This document shows positions 1-10,200 of a stretch of DNA of 64,000 bases, in pieces (the first letter of the stretch is position 1; every line of letters starts with the position of its first letter). A program made the translations under genes and the position numbers. Under the pieces are notes generated by a model. It did not search any database. It worked only from the letters and a program-made list of their open reading frames with translations, and was not told the DNA's origin. The DNA comes from Eopsaltria australis (Eukaryota > Chordata > Aves > Passeriformes > Petroicidae). Where the stretch lies: the NCBI GenBank assembly GCA_034509425.1, contig JAVTVJ010000489.1, forward strand, positions 1 through 64,000, written 5' to 3'.

Positions 1-560
1 TTGAAAGTAACATTAAAGCAGGAGATATCCTGCACCCCACCCCTTCTGTGCATACAGCTTTCTGAAAGAAAATAACTGATAAATATTCAAAGCAGATGTA
101 ACAGTGCACTGTATGTAAGCATGGACATTGTAAAGCATTCTTGTGTCCCAGCCTGATGCATAAGCATAACTAACTTGCCACAAGAATTTAATACTTCTGG
201 TAAACCTCAGGGTGGGCAAGATTTAGTCCACACTGACCACTGGAGATGAAAAGGGGACTGTGTTTGTGAAGAAACATGCTCCCTCTGGAACTCCTGATGA
301 AGTAAAAGGGTACTGGTGAAAGGGAAGGAACAACCATTGTGCAGGGCAGGTCAGCCTGCCTGGATTTAAACTTTCATGTATAGATCAAAAAGTCGAGAGG
401 TTAAAGACTGAATCTTGCATTGTTTTTTGAACACTTGCTTTCACGGCTCTTGAGCATATTTGTAGTTTGTGCCCCACCTAACTTCCTTCAGCTGTTCTCC
501 CCGATGCAGAATACTTCCCTTTCCTGTGTGACTTTTCCTCTCCTCATTCCATTTCCACAG
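1..560 (+). other. PCTP: 3' part of PCTP intron 1
   Basis: This stretch precedes the first visible coding exon of PCTP and ends in a normal acceptor: a pyrimidine-rich run (roughly 521-556) followed by CACAG at 556-560. No open frame here matches the N-terminal residues expected for human exon 1, so the exon with the start codon must lie upstream of the window. Nothing else was recognised in these bases. Confidence 0.8.
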
Positions 561-678
561 CAGTCGAGACTTTATGAATATAAAGTCTTTGGTGGTCTTG
601 CTGACGTTCCCCCAAAATTGTGTGCAGATGTCTACATGGACTTGGATTTCAGAAAAGAGTGGGATCAGTATGTTAAAG
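561..678 (+). CDS. PCTP: PCTP coding exon 2 (human numbering): START domain, phosphate-binding arginine
   Basis: PCTP (StarD2) is a cytosolic START-domain protein that binds one phosphatidylcholine molecule and moves it between membranes. This 118-base exon starts at a codon boundary (CAG TCG AGA CTT) after CACAG and ends with a lone G before GTAAGC, so it leaves in phase 1. The peptide contains LYEYKVFGGL and DFRKEWDQYVK, which align without gaps to human residues 48-86. The arginine at 651-653 matches human Arg78, which contacts the lipid phosphate, and the aspartate of WDQ matches Asp82, its charge partner. Both are kept. Exact alternative acceptor use at the CAGCAG repeat (561 or 564) would change only one residue. 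Gene identity is very secure because the following four exons join in frame and keep the family's length. Confidence 0.96.
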
Positions 679-1039
679 GTAAGCTCATCTAGACAGTGTA
701 AAAGCAAGCTCGAGTCCACATTGATTGTTCCCACTAAAACTTTCCAAAAGGTATTTTGAAGTTACTGACTCCAAAGACTTTGGGTCAGACTTAAATAACT
801 TTTGGGATAGGGTTGCACTCTGCAAACATACAAGTAAACACTGGTATGGAACAGCTAATGTCTCAACAGCATTTATCTTTCCTCTGGAATGAATTCTTTC
901 CGTGTTGATTAAAGCATATGATTGGCATCACTGGTTATGCCGGAGCACATTGTAACTTCTGGCTGTAATGCTCAGTTAAATTTGAGTAGATGTCTTGGGG
1001 AGAAATGGAGGTGGTACCTTTTGTGCACGTTTGCATATG

Positions 1040-1300
1040 GCAGTGGAGCAGAATAACAGGTTGGAAGGGACTTCTGGGGTCATCTGGTCCAAAATTCCTT
1101 GGCAAGAGCACAGTCAAGACAAGATAGCCCAGCACCTTGTTCAGCTGAGTCTTCAAAATGTCCAGTTTTTTTCCTTGGGAAGATTATTTCAAAGGCTGAT
1201 TGTTCTCATTGTGAAAATTTTTCCTCAGGCTCCCACCAGTTTGGTGCATGATGGAATATCTTTTTCTTGAAAGCATGGATTGTTCTTGGCACCTTTTACA
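1040..1300 (-). mobile_element. Degraded CR1 LINE, 3' end fragment
   Basis: The + strand reads AATAACAGGTTGGAAGGGAC followed by TCATCTGGTCCAA, the reverse complement of the conserved 3' terminal part of CR1 (the sauropsid LINE family). Further right, the GATTGTTCTCATTGTGAAAA segment and the TTTTCCTCA after it fit the next part of CR1, so the element is in minus orientation with its 3' end near 1,045. It has many substitutions and lacks the full 8-base terminal repeats, so it is old. It is 5'-truncated, as nearly all CR1 copies are. The right edge is approximate. Confidence 0.8.
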
Positions 1301-1876
1301 GTCAGGAATAAGTGTATCAAGAGAATACTCGGTAACTTCAGGCTTTTACAAAGAAAGGAATAACTAATTTAATTAAGTTTATTTGATGTTGTTTTGAAAA
1401 AGGGCGTTGAACCTGGATATCCATATGATGTTAAAACATATTAAGTCAACAGTAACAAGGTAAGGGTTCAGCTGACGTAGACATCCAGTAATCCATTATT
1501 TTAAAGATGGGGAGCCTTTCCTTTTTAAGCCTGTACTTGAAGTCAGTGAAGGCCAGTAAAACTGAAAGGTGGTTGAAGTGTTTTGCTGAACAAAGAGCAG
1601 TGTTAAAATCCAAAGCCTCATTAAATGTTGTGCTTGTTAGGTTTAGGACAGCTCCACAGTGAATGTTTGCTGATAATGCCAGTGAATGTATTGATACAGA
1701 GAACCATAAATTTAACTCTTGTCAGCACTTGGTCAAATTTAAGGAGTTGTGCCTTCATTAGGAAGTGTTAATTGTCAAAATGGTCAGTAGCTTTCTTGTA
1801 GTAAAAGCCATTTTGCCATTAATGAAACAAAGAGGCAGAGTGGGACTCAGCATTATTGTATTGGATGTAAAAATAT

Positions 1877-1908
1877 TCTGTTGTTACTTCAGTCTGTTGT
1901 TACTTCAG
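1877..1908. repeat. Perfect 16-base tandem duplication
   Basis: The unit TCTGTTGTTACTTCAG occurs twice back to back (1877-1892 and 1893-1908) inside PCTP intron 2. It is a small replication-slippage type duplication with no evident function. Confidence 0.9.
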
Positions 1909-4241
1909 TAGTCTTTAAGTGCATTTAGGAGAAATGAGTGCTTCTTAAATAAACACTTTTTTTGTTTAATTCCTTCATAGAGAAAAGAAAGGAAGCCGCT
2001 GAGGGAAGCTACACCCTTAAACTAAAAACTAGATAATGTTGCAGAGCTGACATTTATATCCTTGCTGACCATGGTTTGTTCATCTGTTAATTTGTATTTG
2101 TGCTGGTGCTTAAAGTCCAGCATTTCACTGAAATTAACTGTTAAAGGGCATAAATATAACGTAATGCTTTCCTTCCAGATTAAAAATTTACACAAGCCCA
2201 CCTATTTTGAGGACTGCACATAGAATGAAATAATGCTAGCCTATGTTTTAAATGTGACTCCAGTTCAGCTTGGGCTTTTTCTTTCACATTTAGCAAGAAA
2301 CCCCAGAAAATTTCCATTGAGAGCCTTCGTGCTCTTAGTGTTACTGTCTGTATTCCTCGGTGCCCTTACAGCCATGCAAGTGGCAGTCCATAGGAGAGTT
2401 CTCTGCTGAGCTGCTGGCTGGCACTGAAATAAAAACCTGACCAGAGCAGAAGTACCTGCCTTTTTAGCTGAAAAGGCAACTGCTCCTGAATGCTTCTGAG
2501 TATCCACGAGATGTGGACATCCTGAGGCCTGGTTTGTGCTGCAGCTGCCAATTCAGCAGGGAAGTTGTGACTAAACTGTAGAGTAGTGGCTGAGGTACCA
2601 CATGCTTCTGTGGCATGATGCAAAATGGTAGGGCCTGAGCAATACTGAAACTAGCTACTCCTGATTGCAGCACCTTCCAGATTGAGACCAGACTTCCCAA
2701 CAATTTAACAGTAATAACTGTTGAAGCAGCTGGTGCTGCTATGCCTATTATGGACTTGTGATGTCTTGTAGTGATGCTAAATTAAATCAGATTCTTGATT
2801 AAAATGCACTGTATTCTGCTTTGAAGTGAATGCAGGTGAGATGTGGTTTACCTATTGTGTTTTTCCTGTGCTTGCAAAGAAACAGGTAAATGAGGTAGCT
2901 AATAATAATTCTATTGGGGTCTTTAAAATAGTGTCATGGTGCCTTTGAAAAAGGAAATCTCTGTGGTTAGAAGTGAAAGTAAAGTGAATACTCCAATGCT
3001 CCAGTGACCTCTGGTGGAAAGCATAAATGTTGTGAATTATTACAACACCAGGTGCATCCAGTACTGCTCCAGCTAAAGAGGAGAAGCTGTTTCCGTGGGT
3101 GACAGCTGATCTGCAGGGCATACTAACAGAATCCTGGTTTGGAATATGTTACACAGGGCAAGAACCTCCCATCAGGGGCACTGCTCTTGCCTTATCAGTG
3201 GGATTATCAGTATATTCTGGCCTCACTTTCAAAAACCTGGCTCTGGAGAACATAGAGCACCTCAGGCACAAGTCTGCTCTAAAGGAAGAAAAGACCACTC
3301 TGGCTGTTAAGGTGCACCACCTTGCTGGATCACACTCTTCTTTAGTCCAGGCCCTGAGCCAACAGGAGTTCACCCTGGCTCAGCCCCATGGCTTGTCAGG
3401 TCCATTGCTCTTGTTAGTGGCAGTTGCTGCCTCAGGGAAAGAAGCTGTACTGTAGATAGGTTTTCAAACTCAATTATGTGGTTTGATTTGAGCTAATTTT
3501 TCTTCTTCATGCCACGCTACTTTCTGACTGAGTCACTGCCATGTTTTAGGCACTGTTCTTAGGTTACTTTTTTCCCCATGGTCTGCTGCCTTTTGATTTG
3601 AGTTTCCAGGCAGACTAAAGGTGGTGTAACAAAGGCTCATAAACTGCTCAATATTCTAGTTTGCTGTTCCATGCACATACAGCTGTGAAATTCCTGGCAG
3701 CTTTTCCAAAAGTCTGTAATCCCTCATGTAAGATGTCTTCAGGTGTTAGAAAGCTGCACTCATCCTAATTCCATGTTAACTCAGTATAATTTACAAGGGT
3801 AATGACATGCCTGTGAAAAAGCACATTGTACTTGTGACTTAGAACTCCGCAGAGTATGCACAGGTGAGGAAAAAGCTTTGAGATGGAAAGGCTTTGAATG
3901 AGCAATCTGTTGGAAAAGGAATTTGACTCTGTTTTCCCCAGAATTGTTCTGCTTTTATGTTCTGGGGTTTTTGGTTTTTTTGGGGCTTTTTTCCCACCAA
4001 TTAATCCAACAGCCACAGAAAAACAGGCCACCTGTTTTTGTGTATGTGATTCCTGAACAATCCTGGTACAGAACTTCTTAATGTCTCTTACTGCTAAAAT
4101 TGTACATACAAATCGATTTTAGTATCAAGGTTACATGTCAAATGTGTTCATGTCAGAAATCTGAGCAGTTCTTGATGCCATCTATAGTTCTGTTGCAGTA
4201 GAAATTAAAAATATCTAACAATCTTCTTCCTTCAACCGTAG

Positions 4242-4321
4242 AACTGTATGAGGTAACATATGATGGTGAAAAAGTAGTCTACTGGGAAGTGAAGTACCCT
4301 TTTCCTCTCTCAAACAGAGAT
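4242..4321 (+). CDS. PCTP: PCTP coding exon 3: start of the choline-binding cage
   Basis: This 80-base exon begins after CCGTAG with AA, completing the glutamate codon opened by the last G of the preceding exon. It ends at GAT before GTATCC, in phase 0. It encodes ELYEVTYDGEKVVYWEVKYP and then FPLSNRD, aligning gaplessly with human residues 87-113. The tryptophan at 4283-4285 matches human Trp101, one of the three aromatic side chains that surround the choline quaternary ammonium. The donor GTATCC is a weak match to the consensus after +4. It is nonetheless fixed by the next exon, which starts exactly at the expected tyrosine. The GTAG acceptor with CCG before it is also modest. Confidence 0.95.
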
Positions 4322-4653
4322 GTATCCTTTCAAGCTCTTGTTCCTCTTGCAGTTTTTGCCACTTGGTCATCCAGGAATCCCAACAATGAACTGATTCCAT
4401 CACTGCTGCACTCGCTATAAGATCTTGCAGTCCTCGTGTTACATGAATATATATGGCATGAAGAGGAGTGTGTGTCCCTCTTCCCACACAGAGCCAGAGC
4501 TCACATAGCTGAATTACTGCTCTGCAGGATTGAATCCTGTAGGGGCATGAGAAATAACTTGAAGGAGCTTCTGTTTGTGATGGAATTCACTTGTCAGTTC
4601 CTCATCCCTCAAACTGACATTGTTTTGACATGCCTCCTCAACTTGCAATGCAG
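4322..4653 (+). other. PCTP: PCTP intron 3 (short)
   Basis: A 332-base intron between the GTATCC donor and the TGCAG acceptor ending at 4653. It contains no recognisable feature. Its short length fits a compact avian gene. Confidence 0.85.
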
Positions 4654-4825
4654 TATGTCTTTATTCGGGAACGTCGGGAGATGGATGTGGATGGGAGGAA
4701 GATCTGGGTTGTGTTAGCAAAAAGTGTGGCGGTTCCTCAGTGCCCTGAAAAGCCTGGTATTGTCAGAGTGAAAAGCTATAAACAAAGCCTGGTACTTGAA
4801 AGTGATGGCAAGGCTGGATCTAAAG
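4654..4825 (+). CDS. PCTP: PCTP coding exon 4: START domain core with two choline-cage tyrosines
   Basis: This 172-base exon opens with TATGTCTTT after TGCAG and ends with a lone G before GTAAGA (phase 0 in, phase 1 out). The peptide starts YVFIRERREMDVDGRKIWVV and contains GIVRVKSYKQSLVLESDG. It aligns with human residues 114-171 with no insertion or deletion. Its first residue corresponds to human Tyr114 and the tyrosine at 4777-4779 to Tyr155. With Trp101 these form the aromatic cage around choline, so the ligand pocket is intact. Variation from human is mostly in the surface loop AVPQCPEKP. No frameshift or internal stop is present. Confidence 0.97.
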
Positions 4826-5474
4826 GTAAGAGGTCAAGAAAATGTGTGACAAGTCATGTAGCCAGGGAATGTATGTATTAGCAAAACACACAAAGAGGGG
4901 GACTTGAAATTTTAAGCCAAGGGGTACTTTAAAATGAATGAAACGTACGGAAATGTGCAGTGCTGTGTACTACTGTGGAGAATCTTTTTATTTAGCAGTT
5001 GGGCTGGGTGGTTAAGAATAGTCTGCTGACCACTTCCTTCTGCCCTCCCATCCCACCCCCAGTCTGCACTGCTTTTCCTGCCAGACAGTTCAGCTGGAGA
5101 GACTCTGCTGCAATTTTCTTAACTCAGCAATGATTCAAGTAGTGTGTTTGACAGATGTATAGATTAAAGGGTTTGCCTAGAGCTTGACTCCTGTCTGAGA
5201 TTAGTCTTTTAAAGACAGTGTTATTTTATAAGACAGGGTGCCAAAAATGGTTTGCAACAATCTAAACTGCTGTTGTGGCTCTGTCAGCTTCCCAGAGGTT
5301 AACCAGGAATGCCTCTATTTACTTCACATTTCAGGACAAGTTGACTTTTTTGTGCAGAATTTAGAGTAGAACTGTTGTAGTTGGTGCTTCAGTCATGCAC
5401 ACGGACAGCTTCTGTCACAGTGTGTTAGAGCTGAGCCTCAGGTAACTGTCTGGTAACTTCTCTCTCCTCTCTAG
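4826..5474 (+). other. PCTP: PCTP intron 4
   Basis: A 649-base intron from GTAAGA to a strong acceptor, with a CT-only run at about 5460-5472 and AG at 5473-5474. Nothing else was recognised in it. Confidence 0.85.
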
Positions 5475-5542
5475 TCTATCTGTACTATTTTGATGATCCT
5501 GGTGGCATGATTCCATCCTGGTTGTTCAACTGGTTTGCCAAG
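5475..5542 (+). CDS. PCTP: PCTP coding exon 5: lid before the C-terminal helix
   Basis: This 68-base exon begins with TC, completing a valine codon with the preceding G, and ends AAG before GTAAGG, leaving in phase 0. It encodes VYLYYFDDPGGMIPSWLFNW and then FAK, equivalent to human residues 172-194. The DDPGG turn and PSWL(F/I)NW segment are strongly conserved in START proteins and lead into the C-terminal amphipathic helix that closes the lipid tunnel and contacts membranes. The phase-0 end means that both the normal last exon (6068) and the candidate alternative last exon (5826) can join in frame. Confidence 0.96.
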
Positions 5543-6067
5543 GTAAGGAAAGGTTACAGACAACGATCTTCGGCCAATCTGTTTCAAACAACGAATTCAC
5601 TGCGTTCATACCCATCTTCTGCATGTTGTGCAGAATTGATTTTTTCTGTAACAGATATATTGGCCTTCCTAGCTTTTACAGTCCCATATTTACAGTCTCA
5701 CTGTTGTATGCTCTCATGACAATGGTCTAATGTAATTTACTTATTTTAATTCCTGTCAAATTCCTTTGGTTTGTCAACCAGGCAGGTAAATTTCTGCAGC
5801 AAACCCCAAATAATCTGTGTTTCAGAGCATATATGAATATCCTCAAGACAAGGAAACTGCAGTAATGCAGTTTGTTCCCGGAGTATACAAAGAATGGTTT
5901 GATGCTATGTACCAGATCTTAGATTTGTATCTTAGACAGTTGTATATTAGATCTTAAAACTGTATCTGTTTGAAGGCCTTGATCTGTATAATGGGAATTC
6001 TCATCTTGCTTATAGTTCTTACTGATTTAATTATGCAAGAATGACTTTTCTGCCTTTCTCTTTACAG
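5543..6067 (+). other. PCTP: PCTP intron 5
   Basis: A 525-base intron from GTAAGG to TTTACAG ending at 6067. It contains the candidate alternative terminal exon at 5826-5957, listed separately. Confidence 0.85.
5826..5957 (+). CDS. Candidate alternative last exon of PCTP
   Basis: Inside intron 5, an acceptor-like CTGTGTTTCAG ends at 5825. It is followed by 43 codons with no stop, then TAA at 5955-5957. Exon 5 ends in phase 0, and this segment is open in exactly that frame, so the junction would read FAK then SIYEYPQDKE and end with LYIRS. The result would be a protein whose C-terminal helix (19 residues from SGMPAF) is replaced by an unrelated 43-residue tail. Forty-three open codons can arise by chance in AT-rich DNA, and the pyrimidine tract is only moderate. 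This is therefore a hypothesis. I know no family member with such a tail. Confidence 0.25.
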   Translation, partial: SIYEYPQDKETAVMQFVPGVYKEWFDAMYQILDLYLRQLYIRS

Positions 6068-6133
6068 AGTGGTATGCCTGCTTTCTTGGAGGATATACAG
6101 AAAGCTTGCCTTAATTATTCTAAGAGCACATAG
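6068..6133 (+). CDS. PCTP: PCTP last coding exon: C-terminal amphipathic helix and stop
   Basis: The exon follows CTCTTTACAG and encodes SGMPAFLEDIQKACLNYSKS plus a final threonine before TAG at 6131-6133. It aligns end to end with human residues 195-214. This is the C-terminal helix of the START fold, which covers the lipid tunnel and takes part in membrane binding and lipid exchange. The last residues are less basic here (SKST) than the human KKT ending. Together the five exons give 501 coding bases plus stop, or 167 residues, the same as human 48-214. The gene therefore shows no truncation at its 3' end. Confidence 0.95.
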   Translation, partial: SGMPAFLEDIQKACLNYSKST

Positions 6134-7265
6134 GTGTTGAAATTGATCTTAATTGTTTAATTCCTATATCTCTGCTCTTACAGGAGTGGCTGTTAAATAT
6201 TACACTGGATAAAAATCTACCTCTAATAGTGGAAAGAATTTTGTTTCAGTTGAGTTATGTCTTGAGTTGTTTTAGATTTTTTTTTCCATCTCCAACTGAA
6301 GAGCTGACCACTGACAAGGTAATACCAACATCAGCTGCAGCTTTTGAAAGTACTCGAGTTTAGCCTTGTTCCCCATGCTTTGCTTATCCTGGTTTGTCAG
6401 GTGTCAGCTAGAGGAGTTCTGTGATGGATAAGTTACATCCTTGCACAAGAGACAACAATCTTACTAGAAGAAATGTCTGAACTTGGACTGCAAATTGTCT
6501 GCATGTGTGGATCTGCCTTTGTTGCCTTGCAGGTTGGCTTCCTCCTGAAACTCAGTAATGGAACTTGCATTGCATAGGAGGAACTGCTTTTGCTACCCAA
6601 GTCATTCTTAAATTCTCAGCCTGATGCTGAGGGATGAGGTAAATTACTAGAAATATGCAGTAGGAACTAGAAGTCTGTGATGCTAAGCTCCCTTGAATTC
6701 AGATGTAAAAAGATGGAGCCTAAAGCCTTGCATTCACAGCTCTATTCTTCTGTATGAAAAGTAAAAACCCATAGCTGTGTCCAGCTAGAAGAAAAAGGAG
6801 GAGGTGACTTCCTGCATGTCTGATTTAAGGGGAACAAATTTTATCTCCAGAGTTAGTAGCCTTATCCATAAAGCAGCTTGGATACCAACTTGAAACTGGA
6901 AGTAATTTTTAATTGGGTGCCTGCCACTGAATGTGGATGAGCTTGATGTGGAACTTGGGCTTGATTGCATTTTTAAATTTCATGCTGATATAAAGAATAG
7001 ATGATGACCCACTAAAAGCTTAACTGAGCAGGAAATTAAATTTCCAGCATCTTTGCAGGGGGTGGGGCAGGGAGTTCATAAAAGAATGACAGGACATCAT
7101 TCTCAGGGATTTAAAATATTCTTCGGTGTTCCTAAATCTAATCCTGTTTCTGAAGAAGTCTGGTAATGGAGTAGCTTTGTCTTGTTAAAAAATAAACAAT
7201 TGAAATGATTGCCTTTATACCTTGTGTGAATATTTGCTTCCAATAAATCATTATTTTGTCCATGT
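6134..7265 (+). other. PCTP: Probable PCTP 3' untranslated region
   Basis: The sequence after the PCTP stop has no further open frame joined to the gene. AATAAA hexamers occur at 7191-7196 and 7242-7247, and a GT-rich stretch (GTAGTGTTCTTGTTCT) lies at about 7265-7280. Cleavage near 7,262-7,268 would give a 3' UTR of about 1.1 kb. The end is inferred from signals only; a longer or shorter tail is possible. Confidence 0.55.
7242..7247 (+). terminator. PCTP: Likely PCTP polyadenylation signal
   Basis: A canonical AATAAA sits about 20 bases before a GT-rich downstream element. A second AATAAA at 7191-7196 could serve as an alternative. These are the first canonical hexamers I find after the stop codon. 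Confidence 0.5.
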
Positions 7266-10200
7266 AGTGTTCTTGTTCTATCTCCTAGGTTTAAGAGCGC
7301 CATGCTGGGCAGGTCACAAATGACAGGGTGCCTTACTTTTAAAGGATTTTGAAAGAATAAGTTGGGTTAGAACTAAGCAGAATTCTTGTGCTCTGCCAGC
7401 AGTTCAGGCATTTTTCAATGTCTTTGACTTGGAGACTGTCACTGGATTCAATATTACAGAGTTACACAACACGATATAACACAATTTTAAAAGGGGTCTA
7501 TCTGAAGATGAATCTTCACGGAACAGTGATGCCAAGTAATTTATTTCCAGTTCTTTCTGAACAAAACTGACCTCTGTGCCACAATAGTCCAAAACTTACC
7601 TGTAATTGTAAACCTACCTTAAAATTTGAGTTGAAATGTTTACAAGCAATGTGCACCTAGTGAGCTGAGTATGTGCACAGAGATGAGTCATGTGCAAAAG
7701 AGGTCATTTTTTCATTATTTTTCTCCAGACAATCTTTAATTTTGTTTAGTCTTTAAGGAAATGAAAACAGGAGAAAGACTGAAAGCATTTTATAACCATG
7801 AATTCACTTTGTCTTAGTTACTTGTCACCAAGACAGAGTGTACATGTGTGTGCAGTGTGCTGAGACACTGAGACTGAGAGTTCAGGAGGCTGAATGGCTC
7901 CATTGTCAACCCTGCTGAAAATCTGATTTCCTACAGGCCCTGCACTGAGCATGTAGAATACAAGGCCTTTGCTCACATATCCATATTGAAAGCATTGCAC
8001 AGGCAGCTTCTTGTGCTGTACACAACTTTCTAAATTAAAATATGTTTGATTTAACAGCAGATACTAAAACCAGCTTTTCCACTGTTTACAAGCACCTAAG
8101 CAATGATGTGAGATGAAAGCAACATCAGATCTTGTCTTTAGTTCCCTGTGGGCTTTTAAAGTAACATAAATATGCAGTGACACTTCAGTATAAGTCTGGG
8201 TTACTACACCCATCTTGTATTACTAGGGAAGAAAAGTTCCAGCTTTGTGTGATGTGGTTTCGTATCTAAATGGAAGAGTGTGACTAGAAAGAGTTGGTAT
8301 TTTCAGTCTTTGGATATAAAGACATTCTTAAATCATTTTTAGAGCATTATTAATGACTGATTAAATATTGATCTTCCATAAATTATACATATATCATGTG
8401 AGCCTTTCTGGATAAGTTGAGCAGGGATTTACCTGCAGTGAAAGTTGTGCAGTCATCATGCATTATGAGTTCTGGTGCACAGGGTTATATATGCAACCCC
8501 CTTCCCATGCTATTTGTTAATGTAGCACCTCAAAGTTGGTTTTGTTTCACCAGCTTGCCTAAAATTGGAGGGCTGAGTTAGTTCTTTTAGTGATCTGTTG
8601 TAAGCCAAGGACTGTTTGAATAAAAAATGAACATTTCTGTTAGGTGATAACTGAGCCTCTCATCTTCTCTATCCCACCCCAATTAACAGATCAGTAGGTA
8701 TCACACTACAGGTTAACAGGGACTAAGGAAGTTTTCCCAGCAGCCAAATAGAACTAGAAAAATGCTGTAGTTCAGTCAACAAACAGGCTCCAAAGTGCAG
8801 TATCAGAGTTTCCATAAATCATAAGCTTTGGATCTATTCTCATATAGAACTTGTTTTAAATTTAGCAGCTCTTACTGAAACATGTGTTAGCATGTTCTTC
8901 ACAGAAAGAAGGGGTGGTTTTTTTTGGAATAACTGGTTCCCCATCCTCTGTTTCCATAAGGAATAATACTGTAACAAAATGAATATAAACCATTCTTCCA
9001 CAATGTGTTCCAACCATTCAAACCCATTCTTTCCATGTGATCTCTCTGTAAAACTAAAGTATTTGAGTTGGAAGGTAAAGTAAGGGAAAGATTCTCAGTA
9101 ACCCAAAGTCAACACAGAGAATGATGTCAGATTCACAGTCACTGGTGCTGCCTCTTAGAAGATGATGTGCAGAGGGAAACACAAGTTGTCTTTGCTCAGG
9201 AAACATCTGATTGATACTTCACTTCTCAAGAAGGTTATTGTCTGTTTTTATAATTTAGTGGAACAGAAAATGTGGGAAGACGGGGATAGACTTCTCATCC
9301 TAGCCCGTGCTAGTAGATGATGTATCTTCCCACCAACAATTTTGTGTCTCATTATGTTGGTTTTCTATGTACAAAGAACATTTTCAAAAGGGATCTAATG
9401 GTACTTAAATTTCTTAGCTGAGAGTGATTTCTCCTTGAGCACAGATTTGCCTTCCTCTATAGAGAGGATAATTCATAACCAAATTTACTGTCTCACTGTA
9501 CTTCTCTGATCAAACTACTACACTTTCAGACAAAAAACTTCGTTTTCACTCATTCAGAAGGCTTATGGCAGGAGCAAAGTTGTTATAAATCCAGATGGAC
9601 TGCGTGAAAGATAAATGCTTTTTGAGGAGCAATAAAAAAAAACCAAATCTTTATAGCAAGATTAGTTTTGCTGGGTTTTTTTCATACCATTCTCAATTAC
9701 AACTGCAGACTCGGGAGGAGTCCTGATCAATAAGGTAAATAAAACTGATGTTAAAGTGTCCTACTAATTCTTCTCTGCAACTGCAAGGAACATATTAATT
9801 AGGATTACATGTGCACACATAAAGAGAATGTCATCTTTCTGTTAGCTCAGTATTCTCTATTCTTTGAGAACTTTACCATAGACAATTATTCTCAATTGGA
9901 ATCTGAATTATAAATGTATCCTGGAATCCTGCTGTGAGACAGGAGCATTTTAAATGGGAACAACTCTCCACTGGAAACCTTAATTTCCAAAGTAAGGACT
10001 GCATCCTGTGAATAAGAGTTTCAGTGGAACCTGCCGTAATAATCATGTTGAAAGGCCTTGAACATATGTATTTATTTTAGCTTGTGAAAATTTACTTCAT
10101 CCTAGCTGTGAAACAGGTTAAACTGAAAGCTGTTCCTGCAGTGTAAGCACAAGCACCTGTAATATTAAGATTTAAGTGAGTTTGCCTTTATCTGTACTGT

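Larger units (their letters stand above)
679..4241 (+). other. PCTP: PCTP intron 2
   Basis: A 3.56-kb intron running from GTAAGC at 679 to the acceptor CCGTAG ending at 4241. It holds a CR1-derived fragment near 1,040-1,300, a perfect 16-base tandem duplication at 1877-1908 and a T-rich run near 3,960-3,990. An open frame of 118 codons lies at 3099-3455 but starts at GTG, matches nothing I know and is best read as chance. No other gene was seen. Confidence 0.85.

Noticed and set aside
3099..3455. 118-codon open frame inside PCTP intron 2
   Set aside because: It starts at GTG, lies within an intron of an expressed gene, shows no domain and overlaps an opposite-strand frame. This length is expected by chance.
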